Assembly: GCA_035455185.1 (NCBI GenBank)
Contig: DATIFQ010000055.1
Coordinates: 1 to 6,983 of the forward strand
Reading direction: 5' to 3'
Origin: JAEHDI01 sp035455185
GTDB taxonomy: Bacteria > Acidobacteriota > Terriglobia > Bryobacterales > Bryobacteraceae
Length of the DNA stretch: 6,983 nucleotides
A model generated the notes under the pieces. It was not told where the DNA came from. It made no database searches and saw only the letters and a list, made by a program, of their open reading frames with translations. Shown here piece by piece: positions 1 through 5,841 of this stretch; position 1 is the first letter of the stretch; the number at the start of each line of letters is the position of its first letter. A program made the position numbers and the translations under genes.

Positions 1-1158
1 GTCTTCGGTGTCGAAGTTGCCGCCGCCGAACAGGTTGTCCTCCCGCGGCATCGAGCTGTAACCCGAGAAGATGAAGTCCGTCCCCGGAAGAAACTGAAGC
101 ATCAGCTTCGCCGTCTTCCGGATCTCGGAATGCGACGCCATCGCGTCGTTGCCCGACGCTACCTCAAGGTCCAGCAGAGCCGCGATCAGGTTTTCCGCGA
201 GCACCCCCCGCACCCCGCCCGGCAGCGCTTCCGGCAGCGCGATGCAACTGATCGATCCGTTTTGCACGCCCTGCGATCCAGCGCCCTTGATCGCCATCAG
301 GCACCGCGTCTCAAGGTAGATCATCGACTTCCCCTCGGCGTGCCCCATCAGCGCCTCCGAGCCGCTGCCCGAAGTGAACCGCACCTTGATCCCGCGTGAC
401 GCGTACGCCGCCGCCAGAAACGTCTTCGACCACGGAGTGTCGTCGCCGTCCCGGAACGCCTGCTCCGTGCCGTAAACCGACAGCGTCTCCGCGTAGGTCG
501 TCAGTCCCGCCAGCGCCAGTTTCAGCCCCAGCGCCTCCTCCACCGCGCACTGCGTCAGCGCCGTCCCCCGGCCCGTCTGCGAGCCGATCAGAATCGCCAG
601 CGCATTCAGCGGCGCATAGCGCGCCACCCCCACCGTCGTTTCAAGTTCGGCGAACCCGCGCTCCACCGCTTCGGCGGCGTCGGCAGCCAGCAGCGCCGGG
701 TTCTCCTTCCGGTTCGTCACGTGCGCCTGATTCGACGGCGTCCGCCGCGCCCTCATCTTCTGGAGCGTGATCATCATCTCGACGACGTTCAGCCGGTTCA
801 CCACCCCCGCCAGCGCCGCCGGCGTCAGCCCGCTTACCATCCGCACAACCTTTCGCCGCGGAACGCGGATGTCCACCATCATGCGCGCGATCTCCAGCGG
901 GTCCATCGACATCGCCTCCGCGGCCATGTCCGGGTCGATGGCGTAGCGGGCGATGAAGCGGTCCAGCATGTCGAACTCCGCCTCCCGCCGGCCGTCCATC
1001 TCCACAATGCGTCCGCCCTCCACGCGCACCCCCGGCCGCGGATCGCACGGGCTGTCGAACATGACTAGGCCCGCTTCGGGCCACTCGTGGATGTAGCTGT
1101 CCCGGTTCACCGGACGCTCGCGCCGCGCCTCGAACCGCTTCGATCCTGTCACCGGCAT
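1..1158 (-). CDS. pduC: B12-dependent propanediol/glycerol dehydratase large subunit (partial, C-terminus off window)
   Basis: Large (alpha) subunit of adenosylcobalamin-dependent diol/glycerol dehydratase, which converts 1,2-diols or glycerol to aldehydes by a radical mechanism. From the ATG at 1158-1156 the frame is open for exactly 386 codons to the window edge; family members are about 550 residues, so the last third is missing. The protein aligns without gaps, offset by +3, to my recollection of the Klebsiella enzyme. Signature stretches include MQKMRARRTPS-type helix text (here LQKMRARRTPSNQAHVTN), ARYAPLNA, YAETLSVYGTE, GDDTPWSK, RFTSGSGSE, QNGS and FLPGTDF. Residues equivalent to the metal and substrate ligands are all present: Gln144, His146, Glu173, Glu224, Gln299, Asp338 and Ser365. 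The start matches the family N-terminus (SKRFEA..RPVN); an in-frame GTG at 1176 is an alternative, and neither has a strong ribosome site. Medium and small subunits would lie beyond the left edge. Glycerol versus propanediol preference cannot be decided. Confidence 0.93.
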   Translation of the reverse strand, partial: MPVTGSKRFEARRERPVNRDSYIHEWPEAGLVMFDSPCDPRPGVRVEGGRIVEMDGRREAEFDMLDRFIARYAIDPDMAAEAMSMDPLEIARMMVDIRVPRRKVVRMVSGLTPAALAGVVNRLNVVEMMITLQKMRARRTPSNQAHVTNRKENPALLAADAAEAVERGFAELETTVGVARYAPLNALAILIGSQTGRGTALTQCAVEEALGLKLALAGLTTYAETLSVYGTEQAFRDGDDTPWSKTFLAAAYASRGIKVRFTSGSGSEALMGHAEGKSMIYLETRCLMAIKGAGSQGVQNGSISCIALPEALPGGVRGVLAENLIAALLDLEVASGNDAMASHSEIRKTAKLMLQFLPGTDFIFSGYSSMPREDNLFGGGNFDTED

Positions 1159-1206
1159 TCCCCCATTCTTGCCCACTGGCGTCCCATTTTCAGTACCCTG
1201 TACATA

Positions 1207-2325
1207 ATGAAGCGACTTTTCCTTGTGCCGGCAATCCCAATGTTTGCGGTCGCGCTCGCGGTCGCCGCCGAAGAAGACATCAAGCCACTTGCCATCGGCG
1301 CGAAGGCGCCGGATTTCAGCCTGCCCGGCGTCGATGGCCGCAACCACTCGCTCGCGGACTTCGCAAAGTCGAAACTGCTGCTCATTGTCTTCACGGCGAA
1401 TCATTGCCCCACCGCGCAGTATTACGAGGAGCGCCTCAAGCGCATTGTCAGCGACTACAAAGGCAAAGGAGTCGCGGTCGTCGCCATCTCCCCCAACGAC
1501 CCGCATTCTGTCCGCCTCGACGAGCTCGGCTACACCGACCTCGCCGATTCGTTCGAGGAGATGAAGATCCGCGCCGCGCACAAGAAGTTCAATTTTCCGT
1601 ATCTGTTCGAAGGGGACAGCACGGGCATCTCGCGCGCCTACGGTCCCACCGCCACGCCGCACGCATTCCTGTTCGATTCGGAGCGGAAGCTGCGTTACGT
1701 CGGCCGCATCGACGACAGCGAGCGGGAACAGTACGTAAAGACGCGCGATCTTCGCAACGCGCTCGACGCGCTGCTCGCCGGCCGCGAGGTGCCCGTGGCG
1801 CAAACGCGCGCGTTCGGCTGCTCCATCAAGTGGGCAGGCAAGGCGGACTCGGTGAAGAAGTTCATGGCGAAGCTCGCCGCCGAGCCGGTCTCAGTCGAGC
1901 CGGTCGACGCCGCCGGTCTGAAGGCCTTGCGCAAGAATGACTCAGGCAAGCTGCGGCTGGTCAACTTCTGGGCCACCTGGTGCGGTCCCTGCATCACGGA
2001 GTTCCCCGAGCTGATTGAGATCAACCGCATGTACCGGCACCGCGCGTTCGAGTTCGTCTCGGTCGCCGCCAACTTCCCCGACGAGAAGAACGAGGTGCTC
2101 GCGTTCCTGAAGAAGAACGAGGCATCCAACCGCAACCTGCTCTTCGCAGACACCGACAAGTACAAGTTGATGGAGGCGTTCGACGCGGAGTGGAATGCGG
2201 CGCTTCCCTATTCGATGCTGATCGCCCCCAACGGTGAGGTGCTCTACAAAATCCAGGGCGCGATCGACCCCCTCGAGCTCAAGCGCACCATCGTCCGCTC
2301 GCTCAAGGAAGACCGCTTCAAATAG
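1207..2325 (+). CDS. Exported two-domain redoxin: peroxiredoxin-like domain plus TlpA-like thioredoxin domain
   Basis: A 372-residue protein beginning with a signal peptide (MKRLF, then a hydrophobic stretch to about residue 21, AVAA before EED), so it probably acts outside the cytoplasmic membrane in thiol redox chemistry. Domain 1 (about 28-195) is AhpC/TSA/redoxin-like: GAKAPDFSLPG, then FTANHCPTAQ with a single candidate reactive Cys67, and later TPHAFLFD with the cis-proline. A linker has FGCSIKW with Cys205. Domain 2 (about 225-370) is TlpA/thioredoxin-like with NFWATWCGPC (Cys259 and Cys262) and LPYSMLI supplying its cis-proline. The frame stays open back to 1087, but the signal peptide starts only at the ATG at 1207, so I take that start. 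No Shine-Dalgarno sequence is visible in the 25 bases before it. The gene is divergent from the dehydratase and convergent with the kinase. The fold assignment is firm; the partner and exact reaction are unknown. Confidence 0.9.
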   Translation: MKRLFLVPAIPMFAVALAVAAEEDIKPLAIGAKAPDFSLPGVDGRNHSLADFAKSKLLLIVFTANHCPTAQYYEERLKRIVSDYKGKGVAVVAISPNDPHSVRLDELGYTDLADSFEEMKIRAAHKKFNFPYLFEGDSTGISRAYGPTATPHAFLFDSERKLRYVGRIDDSEREQYVKTRDLRNALDALLAGREVPVAQTRAFGCSIKWAGKADSVKKFMAKLAAEPVSVEPVDAAGLKALRKNDSGKLRLVNFWATWCGPCITEFPELIEINRMYRHRAFEFVSVAANFPDEKNEVLAFLKKNEASNRNLLFADTDKYKLMEAFDAEWNAALPYSMLIAPNGEVLYKIQGAIDPLELKRTIVRSLKEDRFK

Positions 2326-2331
2326 CGCCGC

Positions 2332-3510
2332 TCACTTCCCAGGGTTGGCCGTCTGCGCCGGAATCAGCCGGTTCACGATCTCGGCCCGGAAGGAAGGGAC
2401 CACAATCGCCGGAGACGCCACTAACCCCAGCAGAATCGCCACCCGCAACCAACGGGGAAGGGCTCGCAGGATCGGCCGGCGAGCCTTTCCCGGCCTCGGC
2501 AATGGCGTCAACGGCTTGGTCTCCGCATCCGCGGAAACCGCCGTGATCCCGCTGCCCGGATCCCCGGCGGCAGTTCGCAGGTGCACCAGTAATTCACACG
2601 CGCTCTGATACCGGCGCTCGGGCTTCTTCTCGATCGCCTTCCGCACGATCTCTCCGAACGCGGAAGGAAGGTCGCCGCGCAGCCGGCACACGTTCGGCGC
2701 GTTGCTGTACAGCACCTCGGAGAGCACCGCCACTTCATGCGGCCCCCGAAACGGCAACTGCGCAGTGGCCATTTCGTACAGCACGACCCCGAGGGAGAAG
2801 ATGTCCGATCGCTCGTCCAACTCCTCCCCGCGCGCCTGCTCCGGCGACATATACGACGCCGTCCCAACGATGCTTCCCGAACGCGTCAGCCGGCACCCGT
2901 CCTGCAATTTCGCCAGCCCGAAGTCCGTCAGCTTCGCGCTGCCTTCGGCCGTCAGCATCACGTTGTCGGTCTTCACGTCCCTGTGGATGACGCCCTGGCG
3001 ATGTGCGTGAGCGAGGCCTTCCGTGATGCCGGCCGCGAACTCGAACAACTGCCGTAGCGACAGCCTCTCGCCCGCCGCCGCCAACTCCCGCACCAACGAA
3101 CGCACCGTGCCCCCAGGCAGGTACTCCAGCACAAGAAACAGCCCTTCGTGCGTCTGTTTCAGGTCATAAATGGTAGCGATGTGCGGATGGTTCAGGGAAG
3201 AAATCGCGCGCGCCTCGCGCAGAAAACGCGCCACCGCTTCCTCGCTCTCCGCCAGGTGGGGCGGCAGGAACTTGAGCGCCACGAACCGGTCCAGCTTCAG
3301 GTCGCGCGCCTTGTAGACGACGCTCATGCCACCCTTGCCGATCCGATCGAGCACACGGTAGTGCGAAATAACGCGGCCGACGACGCCGCCCGTCGAGCTG
3401 TCTCGCGAGACCCCTCTGCGGAGCGGGACGCCGTTTCGCCGGACTCCGCGGCCAAAGCGCCGGAACGTCTCGGCGAGTGGGGATGTTACGGGTTGGAGTC
3501 TACGTGCCAC
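2332..3510 (-). CDS. Hanks-type serine/threonine protein kinase with single C-terminal membrane helix
   Basis: A 392-residue PknB-type kinase that should phosphorylate Ser/Thr on protein substrates from the cytoplasmic face. The kinase domain spans about residues 49-315. It has the glycine loop IGKGGMSVVYKARD (57-70), catalytic Lys80 in VALKF, HRDVKTDN (176-183, catalytic Asp178), DFG at 197-199, the activation segment GTASYMSPEQA (216-226), and DIFSLGVVLYEM. All core residues are present, so it should be active. A linker rich in Pro and Arg (about 330-354) leads to one predicted helix (about 355-372, RVAILLGLVASPAIVV), followed by only about 20 residues. Relatives often carry PASTA, TPR, WD40 or other sensor domains there, so the short tail is unusual. 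The start is GTG at 3510, the only initiator codon I find before the domain; it adds about 45 Arg-rich residues and has only a weak AGAG upstream. Its stop lies 6 bp from the redoxin stop. Confidence 0.94.
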   Translation of the reverse strand: MARRLQPVTSPLAETFRRFGRGVRRNGVPLRRGVSRDSSTGGVVGRVISHYRVLDRIGKGGMSVVYKARDLKLDRFVALKFLPPHLAESEEAVARFLREARAISSLNHPHIATIYDLKQTHEGLFLVLEYLPGGTVRSLVRELAAAGERLSLRQLFEFAAGITEGLAHAHRQGVIHRDVKTDNVMLTAEGSAKLTDFGLAKLQDGCRLTRSGSIVGTASYMSPEQARGEELDERSDIFSLGVVLYEMATAQLPFRGPHEVAVLSEVLYSNAPNVCRLRGDLPSAFGEIVRKAIEKKPERRYQSACELLVHLRTAAGDPGSGITAVSADAETKPLTPLPRPGKARRPILRALPRWLRVAILLGLVASPAIVVPSFRAEIVNRLIPAQTANPGK

Positions 3511-3571
3511 TTCACTCTGGTAGTGCGCTTCTCCCAGAAAGCGTTTCCGGTACTGGGGGGATTATTTTCAA

Positions 3572-3580
3572 TGATATAGT
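3572..3580 (+). promoter_or_regulatory. Extended -10 promoter element for the transporter operon
   Basis: TGATATAGT matches the extended -10 pattern TGnTATAAT with one mismatch. No good -35 lies 16-18 bp upstream (around 3551-3557, ACTGGG-like), which is tolerated in extended -10 promoters. Transcription would start near 3587, about 43 bases before the first transporter start at 3630. The element sits in the 119-bp gap between the divergent kinase and transporter genes, in an AT-rich patch unlike its surroundings. The match is by eye only. Confidence 0.45.
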
Positions 3581-3629
3581 ACCCATGGAACCTTGACGCG
3601 CTCTGCTACACTGAAGTCGTTTCACTCCA

Positions 3630-4157
3630 ATGAGGTGGCTCAGACAACGTGCGTGGTCTCCGTACGTCGCGGGGGCGCTGATCGGCGTTTTGTCGTGGTT
3701 TGCGTTCCTGACGGCGGACGAACCGTTGGGAGTTTCGACGGCCATCGTGCAGACGGTTGCCTTCGCCGAACGCATGATCGTTCCGGAACATATTCAACAG
3801 AATCAATATTTTGCAAAGATTCCTCAAGTCGTGAACTGGGGTTGGGTGCTGGTGGTGGGGCTCATGCTCGGGGCGTTCGTCAGCTCACGGCTTTCGGGCG
3901 AGGAGAGCGGTGAGAAAGTGCCCCTGGTGTGGCGCGAACGGTTCGGAAACAGTGTCAAAAAGCGCTATTTTGGTGCGCTTTTGGGCGGTTTTTTGATCAT
4001 TTTCGGCGCCAGAATGGCGGGGGGCTGCACGAGCGGGCACGGAATCAGTGGCTCGCTCCAGCTTGCGGTATCCGGCTGGACGTTTTTCCTGTCGCTGTTC
4101 GTCTCCGGCGTGCTGACCGCCCTCGTTCTGTATGGAAAAGGAGACCGCGATGTTTGA
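3630..4157 (+). CDS. YeeE/YedE family sulfur-compound transporter, N-terminal half protein
   Basis: A 175-residue membrane protein of the YeeE/YedE family, whose members move thiosulfate or related sulfur species (TsuA is the characterised thiosulfate transporter). Hydrophobic segments lie at about 12-28, 68-86, 113-130 and 144-168. The diagnostic motif GARMAGGCTSGHGISG (126-141) holds Cys133, the type of conserved cysteine thought to relay the substrate in TsuA. Single-chain members are roughly twice this length; this is one half, as in the PmpA/PmpB split pairs. Start ATG at 3630 gives a positively charged N-terminus (MRWLRQR) before the first helix; no clear Shine-Dalgarno precedes it. The 3' end overlaps the next gene by 8 bp, so the halves are probably translated in balance and assemble together. 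The exact substrate is inferred. Confidence 0.9.
   Translation: MRWLRQRAWSPYVAGALIGVLSWFAFLTADEPLGVSTAIVQTVAFAERMIVPEHIQQNQYFAKIPQVVNWGWVLVVGLMLGAFVSSRLSGEESGEKVPLVWRERFGNSVKKRYFGALLGGFLIIFGARMAGGCTSGHGISGSLQLAVSGWTFFLSLFVSGVLTALVLYGKGDRDV
4138..4143 (+). promoter_or_regulatory. Shine-Dalgarno site fixing the start of the second transporter half
   Basis: AAGGAG lies 6 bases before the ATG at 4150 and inside the end of the preceding gene. It decides the start: an in-frame ATG at 4132 would lie upstream of this site and has none of its own. The placement implies coupled translation of the two transporter halves. Confidence 0.8.
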
Positions 4158-5007
4158 GCCGGCGCCCCGGCTGCTGCTCGGCCTCCTGACGGGGTTTCTC
4201 TTCGGCTTTTTCCTCCAAAAAGCGCGGGTCACGAAATTCGATGTCATCGTGAATCAGTTTCGGTTCAAGGATTTCACCGTCCTGAAGGTGATGCTGACCG
4301 CCATCGTCACCGGCGGCGCCGGAGTTTATTTCCTTCGGTTTGAGGGACTTGCAAACCTACACGTGAAGCCGGCGCAGATGGCCGGCGTCGTCCTCGGAGG
4401 CCTGATTTTCGGGGTGGGGATGGCGGTGCTCGGCTACTGCCCGGGGACGGGGCTGGCTGCCGCCGCCGAGGGCAGCCGGCACGCCCTCTGGGGCGTGCTT
4501 GGAATGCTGCTCGGCGCCGCGGGCTTTGCCGAAATGTACGCGTTTTTGAGCGGAAATGTGCTCAAATGGGCCGATTTCGGCAAGATTACGCTGCCGGATG
4601 TTACCGGCATCCCCGCGTGGGCATGGCTCGCCGGGCTGGCGCTGGTTGCGGCGGCGGTCTTCGCGCTGATAGAAAAGTTCGAGCGGCGGGGCTCACGCGC
4701 CGAGCGGGAGAAACGCAGGCGGCTAGCCGTGAACGCGCGGAGCCGGCTGGCTGAGGCTACAGTCGCGGACGCACGTGAAGACACGTTATTCTATTCCTAT
4801 ACTGTGCGGGGCGTGCAATACTCGACATCCCAAGACGTGACGGACCTTCACGATTATCTGCCGGGCGAACCCGGGATGCTTGTCGGTCCGGCGACGGTGA
4901 AGTACGTCCCGGAGAACCCGGCGAATTCGATTCTTGTGTGCGAGGAGTGGTCCGGGCTGCGGCGATACGATGCCGATCGTTCTCATACAACCACTGAAAG
5001 GAGCTAA
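4150..5007 (+). CDS. YeeE/YedE transporter C-terminal half fused to a DUF3592-like soluble domain
   Basis: A 285-residue protein. Residues 1-175 are the second YeeE/YedE half: helices at about 6-22, 45-62, 77-96, 110-132 and 155-174, with the family motif GYCPGTGLAAAAEG (95-108) holding Cys97. It should pair with the upstream half to form a complete sulfur-compound transporter in the cytoplasmic membrane. After the last helix comes a basic, helical linker (about 176-210, rich in Arg and Glu). A soluble segment (about 212-272) follows: LFYSYTVRGVQYSTS, then LPGEPG and VKYVPENPANSILVCEEW. That order, YxYTVxGxxY followed by a V-x-Y-x-PxNPxxS strand, resembles DUF3592 domains, by memory only. Transporter halves of this family normally end soon after the last helix, so the extension of about 100 residues is atypical. 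The start at 4150 is set by the AAGGAG site. The downstream Dabb gene follows after 10 bp. Confidence 0.87.
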   Translation: MFEPAPRLLLGLLTGFLFGFFLQKARVTKFDVIVNQFRFKDFTVLKVMLTAIVTGGAGVYFLRFEGLANLHVKPAQMAGVVLGGLIFGVGMAVLGYCPGTGLAAAAEGSRHALWGVLGMLLGAAGFAEMYAFLSGNVLKWADFGKITLPDVTGIPAWAWLAGLALVAAAVFALIEKFERRGSRAEREKRRRLAVNARSRLAEATVADAREDTLFYSYTVRGVQYSTSQDVTDLHDYLPGEPGMLVGPATVKYVPENPANSILVCEEWSGLRRYDADRSHTTTERS

Positions 5008-5012
5008 AGGAG
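5006..5012 (+). promoter_or_regulatory. Shine-Dalgarno site of the Dabb gene
   Basis: AAAGGAG ends 5 bases before the ATG at 5018 and overlaps the TAA stop of the transporter gene at 5005-5007. It selects 5018 over an in-frame upstream ATG at 4934, which lies inside the transporter gene and would put 28 residues before the signal sequence. A further GGAG lies at 5000-5003. Confidence 0.8.
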
Positions 5013-5017
5013 AAGAG

Positions 5018-5413
5018 ATGAAGAAGACACTGGGAAACTGGAAACTGATGGCCGCGGGTTTCGTGGCGCTTGCGATGTTCGGCGCGGGCTTCCTCGCGGG
5101 CGCGAACACATTCAACAAACCGTCGACGGTCCTGCATCTGGTGACGGTGAAGTGGACGGCCGATTCGAACCCCGAGCAGCGGAAGGCCGCCATCGACGGC
5201 ATCGAGAAAATGGCGTCCGAGGTTCCGGGGATCAAGAACATCTGGCTGAAGCCGGTCCGGGTACAGCCGCGGGATTACAACGCGGTGTTCGCGATCGAGT
5301 TTGAGAACCAAGCGGCAGCCGACCGCTACGCCAAGCATCCGGCGCACGAAGCCTGGTACAAGGTGTACGAGCCGGTCCGCGAAGAAAGCCGCAGCCAGCA
5401 GGTCACCAACTGA
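5018..5413 (+). CDS. Exported or membrane-anchored Dabb-domain (dimeric alpha/beta barrel) protein
   Basis: A 131-residue protein. Residues 1-30 are a signal peptide or anchor: MKKTLGNWK, then a hydrophobic run of about 20 residues ending GFLAGA. Residues 37-121 match the stress-response A/B barrel (Dabb) pattern: VLHLVTVKW (first strand with the typical His), a helix containing IEKMASEVPGI, IWLKPV, then DYNAVFAIEF, AADRYAKHPAH with the characteristic HPxH at 107-110, and a final YKVYEPV. Such domains usually dimerise. Most Dabb proteins I know of are cytoplasmic, so an exported one is less common. It is the third gene of the transporter operon, 10 bp after the second, and ends just before the terminator. 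Context suggests a role linked to the sulfur compound handled by the transporter, but no function can be assigned. The family call is good; the role is unknown. Confidence 0.85.
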   Translation: MKKTLGNWKLMAAGFVALAMFGAGFLAGANTFNKPSTVLHLVTVKWTADSNPEQRKAAIDGIEKMASEVPGIKNIWLKPVRVQPRDYNAVFAIEFENQAAADRYAKHPAHEAWYKVYEPVREESRSQQVTN

Positions 5414-5428
5414 GGGAATCGGGATAGA

Positions 5429-5468
5429 AAAGGCGCCGTACCCTTCGGGGGCCGGCGCCTTTGTTTTT
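5429..5468. terminator. Bidirectional intrinsic terminator with UUCG tetraloop
   Basis: A 10-bp perfect stem pairs 5429-5438 (AAAGGCGCCG) with 5453-5462 (CGGCGCCTTT). After a small internal mismatch (TA against GC), three further C-G pairs (5441-5443 with 5448-5450) close a TTCG tetraloop at 5444-5447. On the plus strand a T-rich tract (TTTGTTTTT) follows, ending the transporter/Dabb operon 16 bases after its stop. On the minus strand the same hairpin follows the cold-shock stop directly and is trailed by TTTTC, so it serves both convergent units. Confidence 0.92.
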
Positions 5469-5671
5469 CAGACCGCCGTGACGTTCTCGGCTTGCAGGCC
5501 CTTGGGGCCCTGCTTGACCTCGAACTCGACTTCCACGCCGTTGTCGAGGGCGCGGTATCCGTCCATCTGGATCGCGCTATGGTGCACGAACACGTCCTCG
5601 CCGCTGGAGCGCTGGATGAAGCCATAGCCCTTGGCGGCGTTGAACCATTTCACAGTACCTTTTTCCTTCAC
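5468..5671 (-). CDS. cspA: CspA-family cold-shock / RNA-chaperone protein
   Basis: A 67-residue single-domain cold-shock protein that binds single-stranded RNA or DNA and melts RNA secondary structure in the cytoplasm. It has the complete motif set: KGTVKWFNAAKGYGFIQ at the N-terminus (RNP1-type KGYGFIQ), VFVHHSAI (RNP2-type), and GxxVEFEVKQGPKGLQAENV at the C-terminus. Length is normal for the family. The start is GTG at 5671-5669, fixed by AGGAG nine bases upstream. It is convergent with the transporter operon and shares its terminator. Bacteria usually have several paralogues and not all are cold-induced, so the symbol denotes the family, not proven orthology. The long predicted leader, described separately, suggests post-transcriptional control. 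Confidence 0.97.
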   Translation of the reverse strand: MKEKGTVKWFNAAKGYGFIQRSSGEDVFVHHSAIQMDGYRALDNGVEVEFEVKQGPKGLQAENVTAV

Positions 5672-5680
5672 TTCTGAACT

Positions 5681-5685
5681 CTCCT
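5681..5685 (-). promoter_or_regulatory. Shine-Dalgarno site of the cold-shock gene
   Basis: Read on the minus strand, AGGAG lies nine bases before the GTG start at 5671. It supports GTG as the initiator; no in-frame ATG sits near the expected N-terminus. Confidence 0.8.
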
Positions 5686-5750
5686 GAACAAATGGTGGCT
5701 CGCGAAATGATCGCGAACGGCGGCGCGAATCGAGGGACCCTTCAAGACAA

Positions 5751-5777
5751 GAAAAGCTACGAGATCTCCTCGTAGCT
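5751..5777 (-). terminator. Terminator-like hairpin within the cold-shock leader
   Basis: On the minus strand a perfect 9-bp stem (AGCTACGAG, 5777-5769, with CTCGTAGCT, 5763-5755) closes a 5-base loop and runs into TTTC then TTGTCTTG. It has the shape of a weak intrinsic terminator, 84 bases upstream of the cold-shock start and about 58 bases downstream of the predicted transcription start. It could be an attenuator, or the end of a transcript arriving from the right. The plus strand has no T tract after it. Confidence 0.5.
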
Positions 5778-5841
5778 CAGCCCTGCTTCCGACCACCGCG
5801 AGACCGCATCGGATACCACACCTGCGTTGAACTGCCTTGAA

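Larger units (their letters stand above)
5672..5835 (-). promoter_or_regulatory. Predicted long structured leader of the cold-shock mRNA
   Basis: From the predicted start site near 5835 to the GTG at 5671 the untranslated leader would be about 164 nt, close to the long leaders known for enterobacterial cspA-type genes. No coding sequence is evident in it on either strand. It contains a 9-bp hairpin at 5755-5777 followed by a U-rich stretch, and a smaller hairpin at 5700-5716 (TCGCGA, 5-base loop, TCGCGA) 15 bases upstream of the ribosome site. The extent depends on the predicted promoter being right. Confidence 0.5.

Noticed and set aside
396..1068. Plus-strand open frames opposite the dehydratase gene
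   Set aside because: Low-complexity Pro/Ser/Arg- or His-rich translations from high-GC antisense; no family features.
641..1084. Minus-strand 147-codon open frame
   Set aside because: It is a +1-type shadow of the dehydratase gene; its Arg/Gly/Ala-rich translation matches no family, while the other frame reads as a clean enzyme.
1087..1206. Upstream in-frame start for the redoxin gene at 1087
   Set aside because: It would bury the signal peptide behind 40 residues and overlap the divergent dehydratase gene by 72 bp.
1404..1940. 178-codon plus-strand frame inside the redoxin gene
   Set aside because: Arg-rich shadow frame; the redoxin frame has clear domain motifs over the same span.
3148..3579. 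Plus-strand 143-codon frame opposite the kinase start
   Set aside because: Antisense shadow of the kinase catalytic core with no recognisable motif.
3593..3612. TTGACG and TACACT before the first transporter gene
   Set aside because: They resemble -35 and -10 boxes but the spacer is only 8 bp; the extended -10 at 3572-3580 is better.
5755..5777. Inverted repeat considered as a transposon or integration end
   Set aside because: There is no transposase, target duplication or second copy; the U-rich minus-strand flank fits a terminator-like hairpin better.
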